From Myoxocephalus aenaeus (Eukaryota; Chordata; Actinopteri; Perciformes; Cottidae): 64,000 bases of DNA. Location of the stretch: assembly GCA_038501785.1 (NCBI GenBank), contig JBAMJR010000264.1:567501-631500 (forward strand). The letters run 5' to 3'. The notes under the pieces were generated by a model that was not told the DNA's origin, made no database searches, and was given only the letters and a program-made list of their open reading frames with translations. Made by a program: the position numbers and the translations under genes. Below, piece by piece: positions 48,375-60,192 of this stretch (positions are counted from its first letter, which is position 1; each line of letters starts with the position of its first letter).

Positions 48375-48500
48375 AAAGGGGACATAACATGCTCCTTTTC
48401 AGGTATAAACTTGTTTTAATGTTAAAAAGTGTTCACTTTTTCTCATACAGTCCCTTTGAATACCCTTTAAAACACCTTGAAAAGAGCTCCAAGAATCTGA
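48375..48500 (+). repeat. dispersed fish repeat (AAAGGGGACATAACATGCTCC type)
   Basis: AAAGGGGACATAACATGCTC followed by TTTTCAGGTATAAACTTG and ACAGTCCCTTTGAATACCC resembles a common fish non-autonomous element. The right end was not found. Confidence 0.45.
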
Positions 48501-50508
48501 ACGCAGCACATTCGTGGTTTGTTTTCATCCTTATTCCAGGAGGACTTTCATGTGGCCTCTAAATAATCTCTTTCAAACATTATAATTTCTGATTTGGAAA
48601 AATGTGTGATCATTTTTCACAACCTAAAAGGAATATCATGGATTTAAATCAATGACTGCCTGGTAGTTAGAACAAACGGGGACTGTTTTTAAAAACGAGA
48701 TGATGTTATAGAAGTTGTATACATCAAATATATATGTATAAAATAATAATAATATATATATATAGTTATATTTAAAATCAATTGACTCCTACTGTGACCC
48801 AAGGAATGTGTTTCTGTCAGTGTTCGTTTGTGCCAAACTTTAAACATATATTGAGGGCTGATTTCCCAATTAAGGACCAATGAAAGAGGAAAGTTTACAC
48901 TCAAATGTTCCATCAGCAACCCAAAAGCAGAGAACATTCTGCTCACAGGAAGAACTCTGCGGCTGAAACTAAAGCATTATTGCACGATAATGACCATACA
49001 GACCATGTTAAGAGATGTAAAGCTGCAGCGGTAACCGTCACCCAACCTGAGCAGATACTTAACAAAGCATTAAACAACGTGAACAAAGCGCTGATTGTTC
49101 ATCGTCGCGTCCGGACGCTTACAAAAACGTTCCTGCAGCAGTGAGCGATGGCTTTTCTGCGATGGCTACAGCTGCAAAAAAAAAAAAATGCTTTTCTGTA
49201 ATTGTTTGAGGAGCGAGACGAAATATCTGCCCACATTCCCAGCAGGCTTAGGAGTAATGAATGTTTGTCTGTTAAACAATGGATTGTGTAATTTTGCTCA
49301 TCAAAAAGCTCCTCGTTCACCCGTCTGAGTCCGTTTGTGCGTCCCGTAACGTTGAAGGCAAACGTCGACATGTTTCGGCATGTTTTTTTCTGCATCCACT
49401 CGTGTTCTGATTGTGTCCGCCACACGGATGTTAAATATGTGCTACTATCAATTGTAATGTAAATAGAGGCCTTAAACACAGCGATATACATTTCGTCAGG
49501 GCTAAGGACTAAGAATTGTCACATAAAGTAATTTAAAACGACGCAAAAAAAGTGTCACCATTTCCACTCATCACTTCAAGTAATGTAAGTGTCATCCGCT
49601 GTGTGAGAAATGATAATCTTTCCGTTTGTTATTCATGAATTTCTGATATTTCAGCTGATATTTGTGTGTTCTCCCCACTCCTTGGCGTGGGCTTATTTCA
49701 ACAAACAAAATCAAACAACTTATTTGCAGAGGCGGTCCTCTTAACATTACTTATTTTCTAAATTTTACAAACATTACAGTTGTTTCAGTATTGATGTTTG
49801 AATGAACTAAAGTATAATGACTAAAAACAAAAGAACATTCTGTGCATCTGCATCATCTTCCAAAATTGTCCAAAAGAGGTTATTTTCTGCCCTTTTTAGG
49901 TTGACATTCTGCAAAACCAGACCTTTTCCATCTGTACAACTCAATTTTACAGCACCGTAAGAGGCCATTGCCCAAGATATCCAATGACAGTTATGTTACA
50001 TGCAGACTATTAAGCAGATCATGAGTTCAGCTAATGATCTTTTAGATGTGAAACATGGTTTAAATGACAGACAACCTTTTTCTTGATCCGGAGAAGATGT
50101 ACAACCTTGAGTCACATTGACATTCCAGTCTTGTTTGACTCAGATTGTGGCTACAAAAGTATTTTATCTCACTTTAAATGCAGCTTTGAACGTGAACTTT
50201 TTCAGGACAACACAAGAATATGTTGAACATCAAAAACATATGAGTTGTGTTATAGATATACAAAACAAATATTAAACAGCCGTAACTGTAAGCATGTTAC
50301 TAATTTCCTTTCAGACTACAATAGCTGGTCGGCTTCATGCCGGTGTCAGGAGAATTGGATACGTGCGTTCCAAGATGGCGTCGCCATTTTTCCAATGAAA
50401 ATGGCTCTGTCGCTGAGAAAAGGCTTGCTTTGGGGTTTCCACAAGTTTGGGGTCCTAAAGCCGACCAAAACTTCCTAGCTAAGTACGTTTACACGTAACT
50501 AACTCATG

Positions 50509-50777
50509 TACCATAAAAGTCGGATTATACGCCGCTAGTACCTTCGGTGGTTGTCCCCGCTAGCTCCCCGCTGTAGCCAGCTAGCGCTGCTGCTAGCTCC
50601 CCGCTGCTGCTGCTACTGCCCGCGTCCCCGCTGCCCGAGTCTGGCATCGAGCCGGGGCTGGTCCCGCTACCTTTGGTGGTTGTCGGGGAGCTAGCGGGGA
50701 GCTAGCTAGCTACAGCGGGGAGCTAGCGGGGACAACCACCGAAGGTAGTAGCGGCTTATAACCCAACTTTTACGGTA
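50509..50777. mobile_element. TA-flanked MITE, copy 4
   Basis: Left end TACCATAAAAGTCGGATTAT with two substitutions; right end ATAACCCAACTTTTACGGTA. ACCTTCGGTGGTTGTCCCC (left) is mirrored by GGGGACAACCACCGAAGGT (right), so the inverted repeat is about 50 bp. The core has GCTAGCTCCCCGCTG. Confidence 0.9.
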
Positions 50778-52033
50778 GCTTTTTGAGACCGTTCAAATTC
50801 TGATAATACACAGAGTCCATAAACTTAAAGCTTGCAATCAAGTTTAGGGTTGAGGCTCTTTACATACTTGATTGGGTAACTATGTTCTTCAGGTCAATCT
50901 AAGTTATTTCTACATTTAGACTATTCAACATTGTTTCTAGTTCTCGATGGTATGAAAACAAGAGTAATTGGTTGTCCCGTTTCTCAATATTAGTCTTTTA
51001 GAGGTTCTTACTATCGGGCCGGTACCAGGATGATATTTTTGGGTTAATTTCACAGTGGTTTGAATCCCGTTGCGGCTCCATTGATGCACTTATAGTTTAT
51101 CCTGCACCCTCCTGTTCTTACTGCAATACAAACCACAGTTCTGTGCGCATGCATGTGTCGTCACTGGTGCACTCTGAGCTAACCTGGATGCAAAATGGAA
51201 CCTAATTGAAACCTCATGTTGTAGCCCTGATTATTGGCACCAATAACGTGCAGGAAAAGTAGATTTATTTTGCAGAAAATCAACCTAAGAAGTGATTCTG
51301 GGTAGAATTCCCTTTGAAGTTCATAAAAAGAAAAATTGTCCATATCTTTTTACTCTTAAGTTCTTGGGTTTTACTGATTTAAAAAAGAAAGAGAGCACTA
51401 TTTGTGTCCTTTCTAAACAAATATCATATCATGTTCCCTCTGGGGGGACGAGGTGGAGGAGTGTTGAGGATGAAAGGGTCGATGCATCTCCTCTGCCGGT
51501 GGATCCCAAAAGCAATACATCTCCTCCGGTCTGCTTCCCAAACTGTTTTCCCTCAGAGGCCCTCTCATCCCAAACCTCATGCCATCTGCTCGATCCTCTC
51601 ATTGAAAACGACCGCATTAACTCCAGTGAATTTATGTTAAGGTCGGGTGACCCCCAGTGTTCCCAGTTAAATTCCCTCTCACCTGTGAGTTCAAAGGAAG
51701 TCACACAAATTTAGCCTCCAAACCCTTAAATCTTCTAAAGAAGTCCTCCTTTTACTTCGCCCATACAAGGTGGTTTTTATCGACAGCATTCACAGCCTTA
51801 AATCCTCCTTTAACGGACCTTCTCGTGCTGTCAGGAACAAGCAAGGGGGGTTGACTTTTGGGAAGCAATGCTGATGGAAAATCAATCTTTCCGTCAGTGA
51901 AATCAATTCATCCAGAGAAGGTTCTCCAAGCGTACTGTATATTCTTTTGCTCAGCGACCCCGGGTAGCTTCATAAAGGAACTGACAACTCACTGATTCGA
52001 TCGTACCGTAATTTGTTGGTTTGTTGAGTCAAG

Positions 52034-52552
52034 CCTAAGCTAATCTTAGCATAAATTCATTTTAGCATAAACTAATCTTAGCATAAACTAATTTTAACAT
52101 CAGCTAATCTTAGCATCAGCTAATATTAGCATAAACTAATCTTAGCATCAGCTGTAGCGTCTTAGCATCAGCTGTAGCGTTCAAAGTAAATATTAGCATA
52201 AGCTAATTTTAGCATCAGCTAATATTATCATGAACTAATCTTATCATCAGCTAATATTATCATAAACTAATCTTAGCATCAACTAATTTTAGCATAAACT
52301 AATCTTAGCATCAGCTAATATTATCATAAGCTAATATTATCATAAACTAATTTTAGCATAAGCTAATATTATCATAAGATAATCATAGCATAAGATCATT
52401 TTAGCATGAACTAATTTTAGCATATGCTAATATTAGCATACAATAATTTTAGCATAAGCTAATATTAGCATAAGCTAATATTAGCATAAGCTAATATTAG
52501 CATGAGCTAATTTGAGCATAAGCTAATATTAGCATGAGCTAATCTTAGCGCG
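52034..52552 (+). repeat. 16-bp minisatellite (AGCATAAGCTAATATT)
   Basis: About 32 units of AGCATAAGCTAATNTT with variants ATCATAAACTAATCTT. Each unit contains TAGC and GCTA, so it is partly self-complementary. Confidence 0.93.
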
Positions 52553-52821
52553 GTTAAGCAGCTAAGGCCCCTCTGCGACGCTCTCATTCGCTGCTGGTGC
52601 GTCTCGGCCTTGAGGACCTGAACGTTATCAGAAGAGAGACAACGACGCGTTGACTTTTAGTTTTTATTCACCGCACTGTCATTTTAAAACACGAGTATAT
52701 TTGCAGATTCTTTGGCAAACTGTTATATTGTTGAGTAAATGCACAATTTGGTGTATTGTTATTCTATTCCAGCTGTCAATAAAATAGTTTATCTCCATTG
52801 CTGGATGCTTTGATTGTTTAT

Positions 52822-52858
52822 GGTGTGTGTGTGTGTGTGTGTGTTTATTTTGTGTGTG
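52822..52858 (+). repeat. short (TG)n microsatellite
   Basis: Two TG runs separated by TTTATTT. Confidence 0.9.
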
Positions 52859-53106
52859 TATTTTAAGGTGGTGAAGCCAGTCAGCGGAGTGAAGGTTGGC
52901 GTTGTACCTTAATAAGGAGGATATGTTGAATGTTTATGTTTCTGAACCAGAGATATGTTTTATTTTAACATACATATATATCAACGTTAAAGTCATAATG
53001 CCTGAGCTGTTTTTTAAGCTTTTTTTCTGTATATTTCCAGTGAGGTAACTTTGTGTCCATGCAGATGGTTCAAAGTCATAATAATTCAACTTCATGATGG
53101 CAGAAA

Positions 53107-53198
<92 letters not shown>
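53107..53198 (+). repeat. (CA)n microsatellite
   Basis: A pure CA run of about 92 bp. Confidence 0.97.
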
Positions 53199-53199
<1 letters not shown>

Positions 53200-53360
53200 G
53201 GGAGGAGGAGGTAAAAACACAACAGAAAGATGGAGGAGGAGAATGGGAGGTGGATTCATTCTGTTTGACAGTCAGCTTTAACTCCTCGTTCATTCCCCTC
53301 CAACGCTCTCTCCATTTCTCTCTCATAGTAGCTGCTCTTGTTTAATCTTTCTCCTTCACT

Positions 53361-53425
53361 CACTGTGTGTCCCTCTCTCTCTCCCTCTCTCTCTCTCTCC
53401 CTCTGTCTCTCTCTATCATCCCTCC

Positions 53426-53462
<37 letters not shown>

Positions 53463-53523
53463 ATCTCTATCCATCCCTCTCTCTCTCTCTCTCTCCCTCT
53501 CTCTCTCTCTCTCTCCCTCTCTC

Positions 53524-53603
<80 letters not shown>

Positions 53604-53634
53604 TCTCTCTCTCCCTCTCTCTCTCTCCCTCTCT

Positions 53635-53678
<44 letters not shown>

Positions 53679-53736
53679 CTCCCCCTCTCTCTCTCTCTCT
53701 TACTCTCCCTCCCTCTCTCTCTCTCTCTCTCTCCCT

Positions 53737-53805
<69 letters not shown>

Positions 53806-53892
53806 CCTCCTCCCCCATCTCTATCCATCCCTCTCTCTCTCTGGCAGACGTCCAAACTCCCTGGCGACCAAACTGATCAGCTTATATTAAGG

Positions 53893-53920
<28 letters not shown>
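53361..53920 (+). repeat. 550-bp (CT)n / CCCT polypyrimidine tract
   Basis: Nearly pure pyrimidine on the plus strand for over 550 bp, broken by GTCTCT and CATCTCTATCCATC. The phrase CATCTCTATCCATCCCTC occurs twice (53463 and 53816), which points to duplication of the intervening segment. Long purine-pyrimidine asymmetry favours H-DNA. Confidence 0.95.
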
Positions 53921-53934
<14 letters not shown>

Positions 53935-53991
53935 GCGCGCACACACACACACAAATCAATTGCGTGACAGCACGGCAGGTCATACTAAGCA

Positions 53992-54030
<39 letters not shown>

Positions 54031-54075
54031 GCATGACTTGCATGCACATGCGCAGACTGACGGATAGAGAAGACA

Positions 54076-54151
<76 letters not shown>
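53917..54151 (+). repeat. three (CA)n microsatellites
   Basis: CA runs at 53917-53953, 53992-54027 and 54077-54151. A phrase like GTGACTTGCATGCAT or GCATGACTTGCATGCACATG follows the last two, so one was probably duplicated from the other. Confidence 0.95.
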
Positions 54152-54152
<1 letters not shown>

Positions 54153-54315
54153 AGCGTGACTTGCATGCATGAAGGCGGAGAGACAAAATCACACGCTAAA
54201 ATAAAATTGGTTGAACCAGCGGGAGACCCTCAGATGCTGCGAAATGCAAATTGGGACATAAATCATTTTCTCCACGGGGGAAATTACAATTCCATTGAGC
54301 GACGTGTTCCAGCTC

Positions 54316-55248
54316 AGAGGAACACACACTCAGACACACACTCAGAGCAACACACACTCAGAGCAACACACACTCAGAGCAACACACACTCAGAGCAACA
54401 CACACCCAGAGGAACACACACTCAGAGCAACACACACTCAGAGGAACACACACCCAGAGGAACACACACTCAGAGCAACACACACTCAGAGGAACACACA
54501 CTCAGAGGAACACACACCCAGAGCAACACACACTCAGAGCAACACACACTCAGAGCAACACACACTCAGAGGAACACACACTCAGAGCAACACACACTCA
54601 GAGCAACACACACTCAGAGTAACACACACCCAGAGCAACACACACTCAGAGCAACACACACTCAGAGGAACACACACTCAGAGCAACACACACTCAGAGC
54701 AACACACACTCAGAGCAACACACACTCAGAGCAACACACACTCAGAGCAACACACACCCAGAGGAACACACACTCAGAGCAACACACACTCAGAGTAACA
54801 CACACTCAGAGCAACACACACCCAGAGCAACACACACTCAGAGCAACACACACTCAGAGTAACACACACCCAGAGGAACACACACTCAGAGCAACACACA
54901 CCCAGAGGAACACACACTCAGAGGAACACACACTCAGAGCAACACACACTCAGAGGAACACACACTCAGAGCAACACACACTCAGAGTAACACACACCCA
55001 GAGGAACACACACTCAGAGCAACACACACCCAGAGGAACACACACCCAGAGGAACACACACTCAGAGGAACACACACTCAGAGCAACACACACTCAGAGG
55101 AACACACACTCAGAGGAACACACCCAGAGCAACACACACTCAGAGCAACACACACTCAGAGCAACACACACTCAGAGCAACACACACTCAGAGGAACACA
55201 CACTCAGAGCAACACACACTCAGAGCAACACACACCCAGAGGAACACA
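54316..55248 (+). repeat. 16-bp minisatellite (AACACACACTCAGAGC)
   Basis: About 58 units with variants at two positions: CTCAGAG or CCCAGAG, and C, G or T after GAG. It gives a forward open frame of over 500 codons (THSEQHTLRATHTQSN-type) purely because the unit lacks stops. It is not a gene. Confidence 0.96.
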
Positions 55249-55658
55249 CCGTGTGGAGAGTAGCGCTGCGACAGACCTCCACTAGCGCCCCCTGCTGCTC
55301 ACTGGGTTCATGTTCAGGAAGGAGGAGAGAGAGTGAAACTTTGAGACGTTTTAAAACTCCAGAGTCTCTTCTGCCATCGTCCACCCAGAGCTACCTCTTC
55401 TTACTCACTTTATCCTCCTGTCCTCCTTTCCTCCTTTCCTCTTCTGCCTCCACTCTTTTTCCACTCCCTTCCTACTCCCTCTTTCTTGGTTCCTATTTTT
55501 ATATTTCAGGATTGTTCTTTATGGGGAATGAACTACAACCAAACTAATTGTTTAACAAAAATACATTAAAAAGAAAAAAAATATATATAGTATTACATTG
55601 TTATGTAATATATACTTTATATATTTATAAATACTTTTTTAATAAAAAAACAATTAAC

Positions 55659-55701
<43 letters not shown>

Positions 55702-55759
55702 TAGTTTGGATGTATATCAGTCCGCATAACAAAATCCTGAAATATTAAAATAGGAACTA

Positions 55760-55845
<86 letters not shown>
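55659..55845 (+). repeat. (AAT)n and (AT)n microsatellites
   Basis: An AAT run at 55659-55700 and AT runs at 55764-55845 with GTAT interruptions. Confidence 0.95.
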
Positions 55846-55848
<3 letters not shown>

Positions 55849-56138
55849 AAACCCAAATCTTTTTTTTGTACCAAGCTGTAAACATGATTATTTTAACATT
55901 GATGTCTATGAAGAATGACTCACGTTTGGAGCCTACCTCAAGTGGCCATATGAGGAACTGCACTTTCACGTTGGCTTCATTTCTCCACAGCAGCGCTTGT
56001 CTGTAATCAGAAGGTTATTTGTTCATTTTTAAAAGGGGGGTGTGTCCTCTCCATGTTGACCTCGCCATCCCATAATAACAGAGAGCGTGCAGAGGCAGAG
56101 TGGTTATTTAGTTAGTCTAGTCTTTCTCTTTCTTTGTT

Positions 56139-56146
56139 TTCTTCCA

Positions 56147-56204
<58 letters not shown>

Positions 56205-56212
56205 TGGAAGAA
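56139..56212. repeat. perfect 74-bp AT-rich palindrome
   Basis: TTCTTCCAGAAT followed by (AT)n and ATTCTGGAAGAA: the unique arms on both sides of the AT run are exact reverse complements. This is the layout of a cruciform-forming palindromic AT-rich repeat. TTCCAGAA / TTCTGGAA also resembles a STAT site, though this may be chance. Confidence 0.93.
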
Positions 56213-56483
56213 TTTCATATGCATAAAGTTGACCAGCCGTGTCCCGTGGAAGTTGAATGGGAGTTGGTGTTGGGACTTTGCTCTTTTCCATAAAACAGGT
56301 TGTTAAAGCAGTTTAATAACAGAACCGTGCGTAACACCTCGTCAAAACAATGGCCGTATAATTAAAATAGGAGGTAAGCGTCTTAAAAAAGGGAATAACG
56401 GAGGAGTGAGTAATACAAAAATATAATTTAAATCAAAACTTAAAGCTATTTAGTGCACGATACTGTCGTTATAAATCAGTCAC

Positions 56484-56825
56484 TTTATATTGCAGGTGTG
56501 ATTGGAGCGTCCCAACACTCACCGCTCCTCCTCCACCTCCACCGCCTCCTCCAGCGGCCTCCTGGCTGCAGAGTCCCTCGGTGGCGGCGGTGAAAGAAAA
56601 CATGAGAATAAAAGATCTCTCTGGTTTGCTGACGGCGTGTGGATGCCAGCTGCAGAGTCCAGCAGGCTTAAGACCGTCTCGCTGCAGTATCAGCAGGCGC
56701 TTACGGGCTCTGGCGTGAACTTCTGGAGACTTCCCCCGAAGGATTTCAAGCCGAGTCTGCAGCCCAGTAGACTGTTCAGAGAGAACGGCCCACAATGCAT
56801 TGCAGCGGTGTCATCATACGAATGA
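56484..56825 (+). other. possible unidentified exon-like segment
   Basis: After a TTATATTGCAG acceptor-like site there is about 340 bp of GC-rich DNA with an open plus-strand frame (VSLQYQQALTGSGVNFWRLP, then PKDFKPSLQPSRLFRENGPQ, ending in TGA). The minus strand is also open for 108 codons with a polyglycine run. I recognise no family. It may be an exon of an unannotated gene or a repeat. Confidence 0.2.
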
Positions 56826-57734
56826 GGACACGGGGGAAGCATCCAAGAAACGTAAGCACATCAAGCCCACAGATAGAAATATAAAGTTTAAAACACAGCT
56901 GTGTTTGTATTCCATTTACTGCATGGGGTTCAGGTGAATCTTTATTCAGGACATGCTAAAGCTAACCTGTTTCACTTCTATTTCTCTGACTTTACAGTTT
57001 CCTCTATGTGTAAAATGCGCCACTCTGCTGACTTGTGATTGGTCAGATGTTGCAAACACTGGCGCTACTAGTTTGGTTTTCCTTGTGGAGCCTAAAAAAC
57101 ATTAAAAATGAAGTTGTACCGAAGTGAAAAAAAAGGTCTTTATAATAATGAATACTTTACTACATGTTTGTACTTTATATTTAATCAAAATGTCCGGTTT
57201 CAACCAGATCAAAAATGTAATTTGAGAAAAACTAATAAATGTACTAAATGTATACTGTAATTTTCAAAGTATAATATTTTTTCAGTGTGGTTCTCAGTTG
57301 AAAGAAAGATGTAATACACAGCGCTGTGCCATCAGTGTCTGATTTAATACAGAATATATACAATTCAGTTTATGACCTTACACTTAAATTGTATGTAATA
57401 TGTAACTATTTTTAAAGGATTTTTGAATGGATGTTAATTTTATATTATTTATTTTTTACAAATCTTTGTTATTGATGCGAGGAAAAAGACACTGAAGTTG
57501 AAAATCTGGTCTGGCTGCTTTGTCCTGGCATCCGGGTCTAATAATTATAAAAGATACTTAACTTCACTCAATCAAACGCACAGATACTCTTAACATATAG
57601 AGCTATGTTATATATTACATTCAAATATAGCAAATATAGTTACGATAAGAAAATATAAAACATAAATAGAATTATTTACACATATATGAAGTTATTATCT
57701 ATGTTCCCAAGGGTTTGCTTTATATTATATATTT

Positions 57735-57830
57735 TTTAATTATTAAAATAGGCCTTGTGGTTGAGGAGATAATCTGAATTTAGTACGGGTATATTAACCA
57801 TTCGGATCTTCAAAAAACAGGGCTTAAGGG
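57735..57830 (+). repeat. diverged copy of dispersed repeat R1
   Basis: ATTATTAAAATAGGCCTTGT, GGTTGAGGAGATAATCTGAA and TTTAGTACGGGTATATTAA match the R1 copy at 12719-12810 (reversed). Confidence 0.5.
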
Positions 57831-58713
57831 TAAAAAAATAAAAATATATCAGCATTTAAATCTGGGTCTTTATTGACTTCCATGTATGCATGTGAACACT
57901 CTGACTCACTTTCACAGTCTCAATACTCAGCAGGTGTTCTAACCACTCGCGTATATTTACATTTGTCTCCACGTCCTCGTGGATAAATTGTTCTTCTGTA
58001 AGAAGACTCAGGCTTTCACTTTGAAAGAAAGACAATGTTCTAAATGTTAAACATTTCTAAGTTTCATTTAATTAACACAATTCCAAACAGTAAGTCTCCT
58101 AAATGTTAAAATGAGGTAAAAACACATTTATACAATCATTTTGTGTCAAAACTGTGACACGTTAACTCGAGAGGCAGCACTATTTCAGACGGATTTTAGA
58201 AGCATTTATTTATGTTGACATTTTCTGTGACAATAGCCATGTGGTGTTTTTTTTTTACATTTTTAGGGATCATTGTGGGGGCGTGGCTTTGGAGGAAGGC
58301 TTCAGAGACGCCCACTTAGCGACTTTCCGGCTAGATTTAGCGACGTTTGAGTTAGTGTTGAGCTAATGCTACTAGCTAGTGTTGAGCTAACGCTACTAGC
58401 TACTTTCATTGGTCAACAGTTGGCAACACTGGGCAGATTTTTAAGGTTTCTCCAACTAAACTCAAGCTTCTTGTTATTAAAGGATTTCTGTTTTGTAAAT
58501 CAGGAGCAAAAACAGCATGTCAACCATGTTTGGGGTAGAGGACAGTTCATAGATTATGAGTGTGGTCCAGAATTTTTTTTTCATTTACATCCACCTGGTT
58601 TTCTAAAATTACTCCAGAAAATGGTGATTTGTTTTCTCAAATTTGGTGAACGTTAAAAACTTTAAAATCCCGTACAACATGTACATATAAAAGTTTGAAA
58701 TGGTAACTGAGCT

Positions 58714-58723
58714 TTTATTTATT
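58714..58723 (-). terminator. candidate polyadenylation signal of the abra-like gene
   Basis: Two overlapping AATAAA hexamers on the minus strand (plus strand TTTATTTATT), about 845 bp after the stop codon. No nearer AATAAA was seen. Confidence 0.35.
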
Positions 58724-59076
58724 ATCCCAATTTGAACCCTCTGTTTCTGCCATAAAGTGAAGTTTAGCATAATTGTAATGTATTTAAGCTTTGCCTGCAC
58801 GGTTGGTCAAAATAGGACAAAGCTAAACTTCACTGTCTAATTCTGGTTTTGACTTTTTGTCCTGTTTCTTGTCCTCATGCCAATAAGTCTGTTTGACACA
58901 GCAAAAAGTCCTACGTGTTCTGTGAAAAGGCTAACTTTATGCTTGCCTTGTTTACTTATTTTCAACACAATTATCCTAAGAGGACAAAACAGAGACTTTG
59001 TCACGTGAATTATTCAATGAAATCCAAGTTTCTTCAGCCTCAGTCTGCAGTAAAGCTGTCCAGCATGACTTGCATT

Positions 59077-59288
59077 CTGCTGGAGGCTTGAGGCTTCCAG
59101 CATGTAGTAGCATAGTTAGCAAGGCGAGCATAGTTAGCATGCTAAAGATAGCTTCCCTTCACCGGATGATCTGTCAGGTATACTGCTGGAGGCTTGAGGC
59201 TTCCAGCATGTAGTAGCATAGTTAGCAAGGCGAGCATAGTTAGCATGCTAAAGATAGCTTCCCTTCACCGGATGATCTGTCAGGTATA
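59077..59288 (+). repeat. 106-bp tandem duplication, two nearly identical copies
   Basis: CTGCTGGAGGCTTGAGGCTT through GGATGATCTGTCAGGTATA occurs at 59077-59182 and again at 59183-59288. I saw no difference between the copies. It lies in the probable 3' UTR or flank of the abra-like gene and contains TTAGCATGCTAA. Confidence 0.93.
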
Positions 59289-59567
59289 ATACATCTGGCA
59301 TTAGAAAAAGCTAATTTTTCGTGCCGTACTTGTATTTTGGGTTTCTACTAGAACATGTTTACATGCTTTAATTTGCCAAAACCACATTATTTTTTCTCGT
59401 ACCGTGTTGTCTGAATATACTTGTATTTACTTTCCATCTGAAACGCTCCATGTTAGTGCCTGTCTCTTTAAGACCATATCTGTTTCTTCCAAATATTCCT
59501 CCATTGTTCTTGTGCACACGATGTAGCATCATCTGTCTCGACCAGCTGACGGGTGTCCTCAGTGTCC

Positions 59568-60005
59568 TCAGTCCATCAATGAGATGATGACGTCATCGTC
59601 CTGTCCCTTCCACAGCATCTCCCCCTCAAAGTCCAGCATCTTGTGCTTGCGGCAGCGCAGCGCGATGCCCACCACCTTATCCGAGATCTTCACGTAGCGG
59701 TCGAAGAGGCGGCCGAAGGAGATGACGGTCCTCCCCTGCTTGTCCTTGAGGCCCAGGTCCCTGATGATCCACACCATCTCCTCCATCTCCCGGTGGACGT
59801 GCCTCTGGGCCCGGTCGCCCCTCTCCGCCGTCTTGGAGCCGTCCTTGGGCCGGCCGTAGCCGTCGTCGCCCTTGCGGAGGCGCTGGGCCATGGCGAACTC
59901 GTGGTCGAACTCCTCGCTGAAGGGGTTGAGCCTCTGGCCCGCCATGTGCTGCTCGGACCACTGCTGCCAGCGCCGCTTCACGTCGCTCCCGGTGGCGATC
60001 TTCAC
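59568..60005 (-). CDS. abra: abra-like exon 2: C-terminal actin-binding and Costars domain
   Basis: This exon encodes the C-terminal 145 residues of an ABRA/STARS protein (actin-binding Rho-activating protein). Family members bind actin in striated muscle, promote its polymerisation and activate MRTF-SRF transcription. It starts after CCCTCCAG with VKIATGSDVKRRWQQWSEQH, then LNPFSEEFDHEFAMAQRLRK and GYGRPKDGSKTAERGDRAQR, the invariant family signature. The Costars domain follows (VISFGRLFDRYVKISDKVVG, DFEGEMLWKGQDDDVIISL) up to TGA at 59568-59570. The frame at the acceptor is phase 0. Whether it is the direct orthologue of mammalian ABRA or an ohnologue is open. Confidence 0.95.
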   Translation of the reverse strand: MKIATGSDVKRRWQQWSEQHMAGQRLNPFSEEFDHEFAMAQRLRKGDDGYGRPKDGSKTAERGDRAQRHVHREMEEMVWIIRDLGLKDKQGRTVISFGRLFDRYVKISDKVVGIALRCRKHKMLDFEGEMLWKGQDDDVIISLMD

Positions 60006-60122
60006 CTGGAGGGAAACGACGGAGAACATCAGAGTTTAGAGATTAGCATTTTCAAACGAACCGCTCGTGTAAATGAGGTTCTTCATCGATGATTTAAAAA
60101 ATCGACCATAACTTCACTTAAA

Positions 60123-60192
<70 letters not shown>

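Larger units (their letters stand above)
45406..58713. other. intergenic region between rims4 and the abra-like gene
   Basis: Contains two TA-flanked MITEs, a 16-bp TAGCATAAGCTAA array, a 16-bp CACACACTCAGAGCAA array and long CA, CT and AT tracts, listed separately. The unique stretches 45620-47200, 48500-50500, 50780-52030, 56830-57730 and 57830-58700 are AT-rich and contain no gene that I can support. Confidence 0.8.

Noticed and set aside
51292..51714. A 140-codon intergenic frame
   Set aside because: No start context, no domain, and an antisense frame covers the same region.
53964..55547. A 527-codon forward frame, the longest in the window
   Set aside because: It is the 16-bp AACACACACTCAGAGC minisatellite and adjacent CA runs. 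The unit has no stop in any forward frame, and there is no family resemblance or exon structure.
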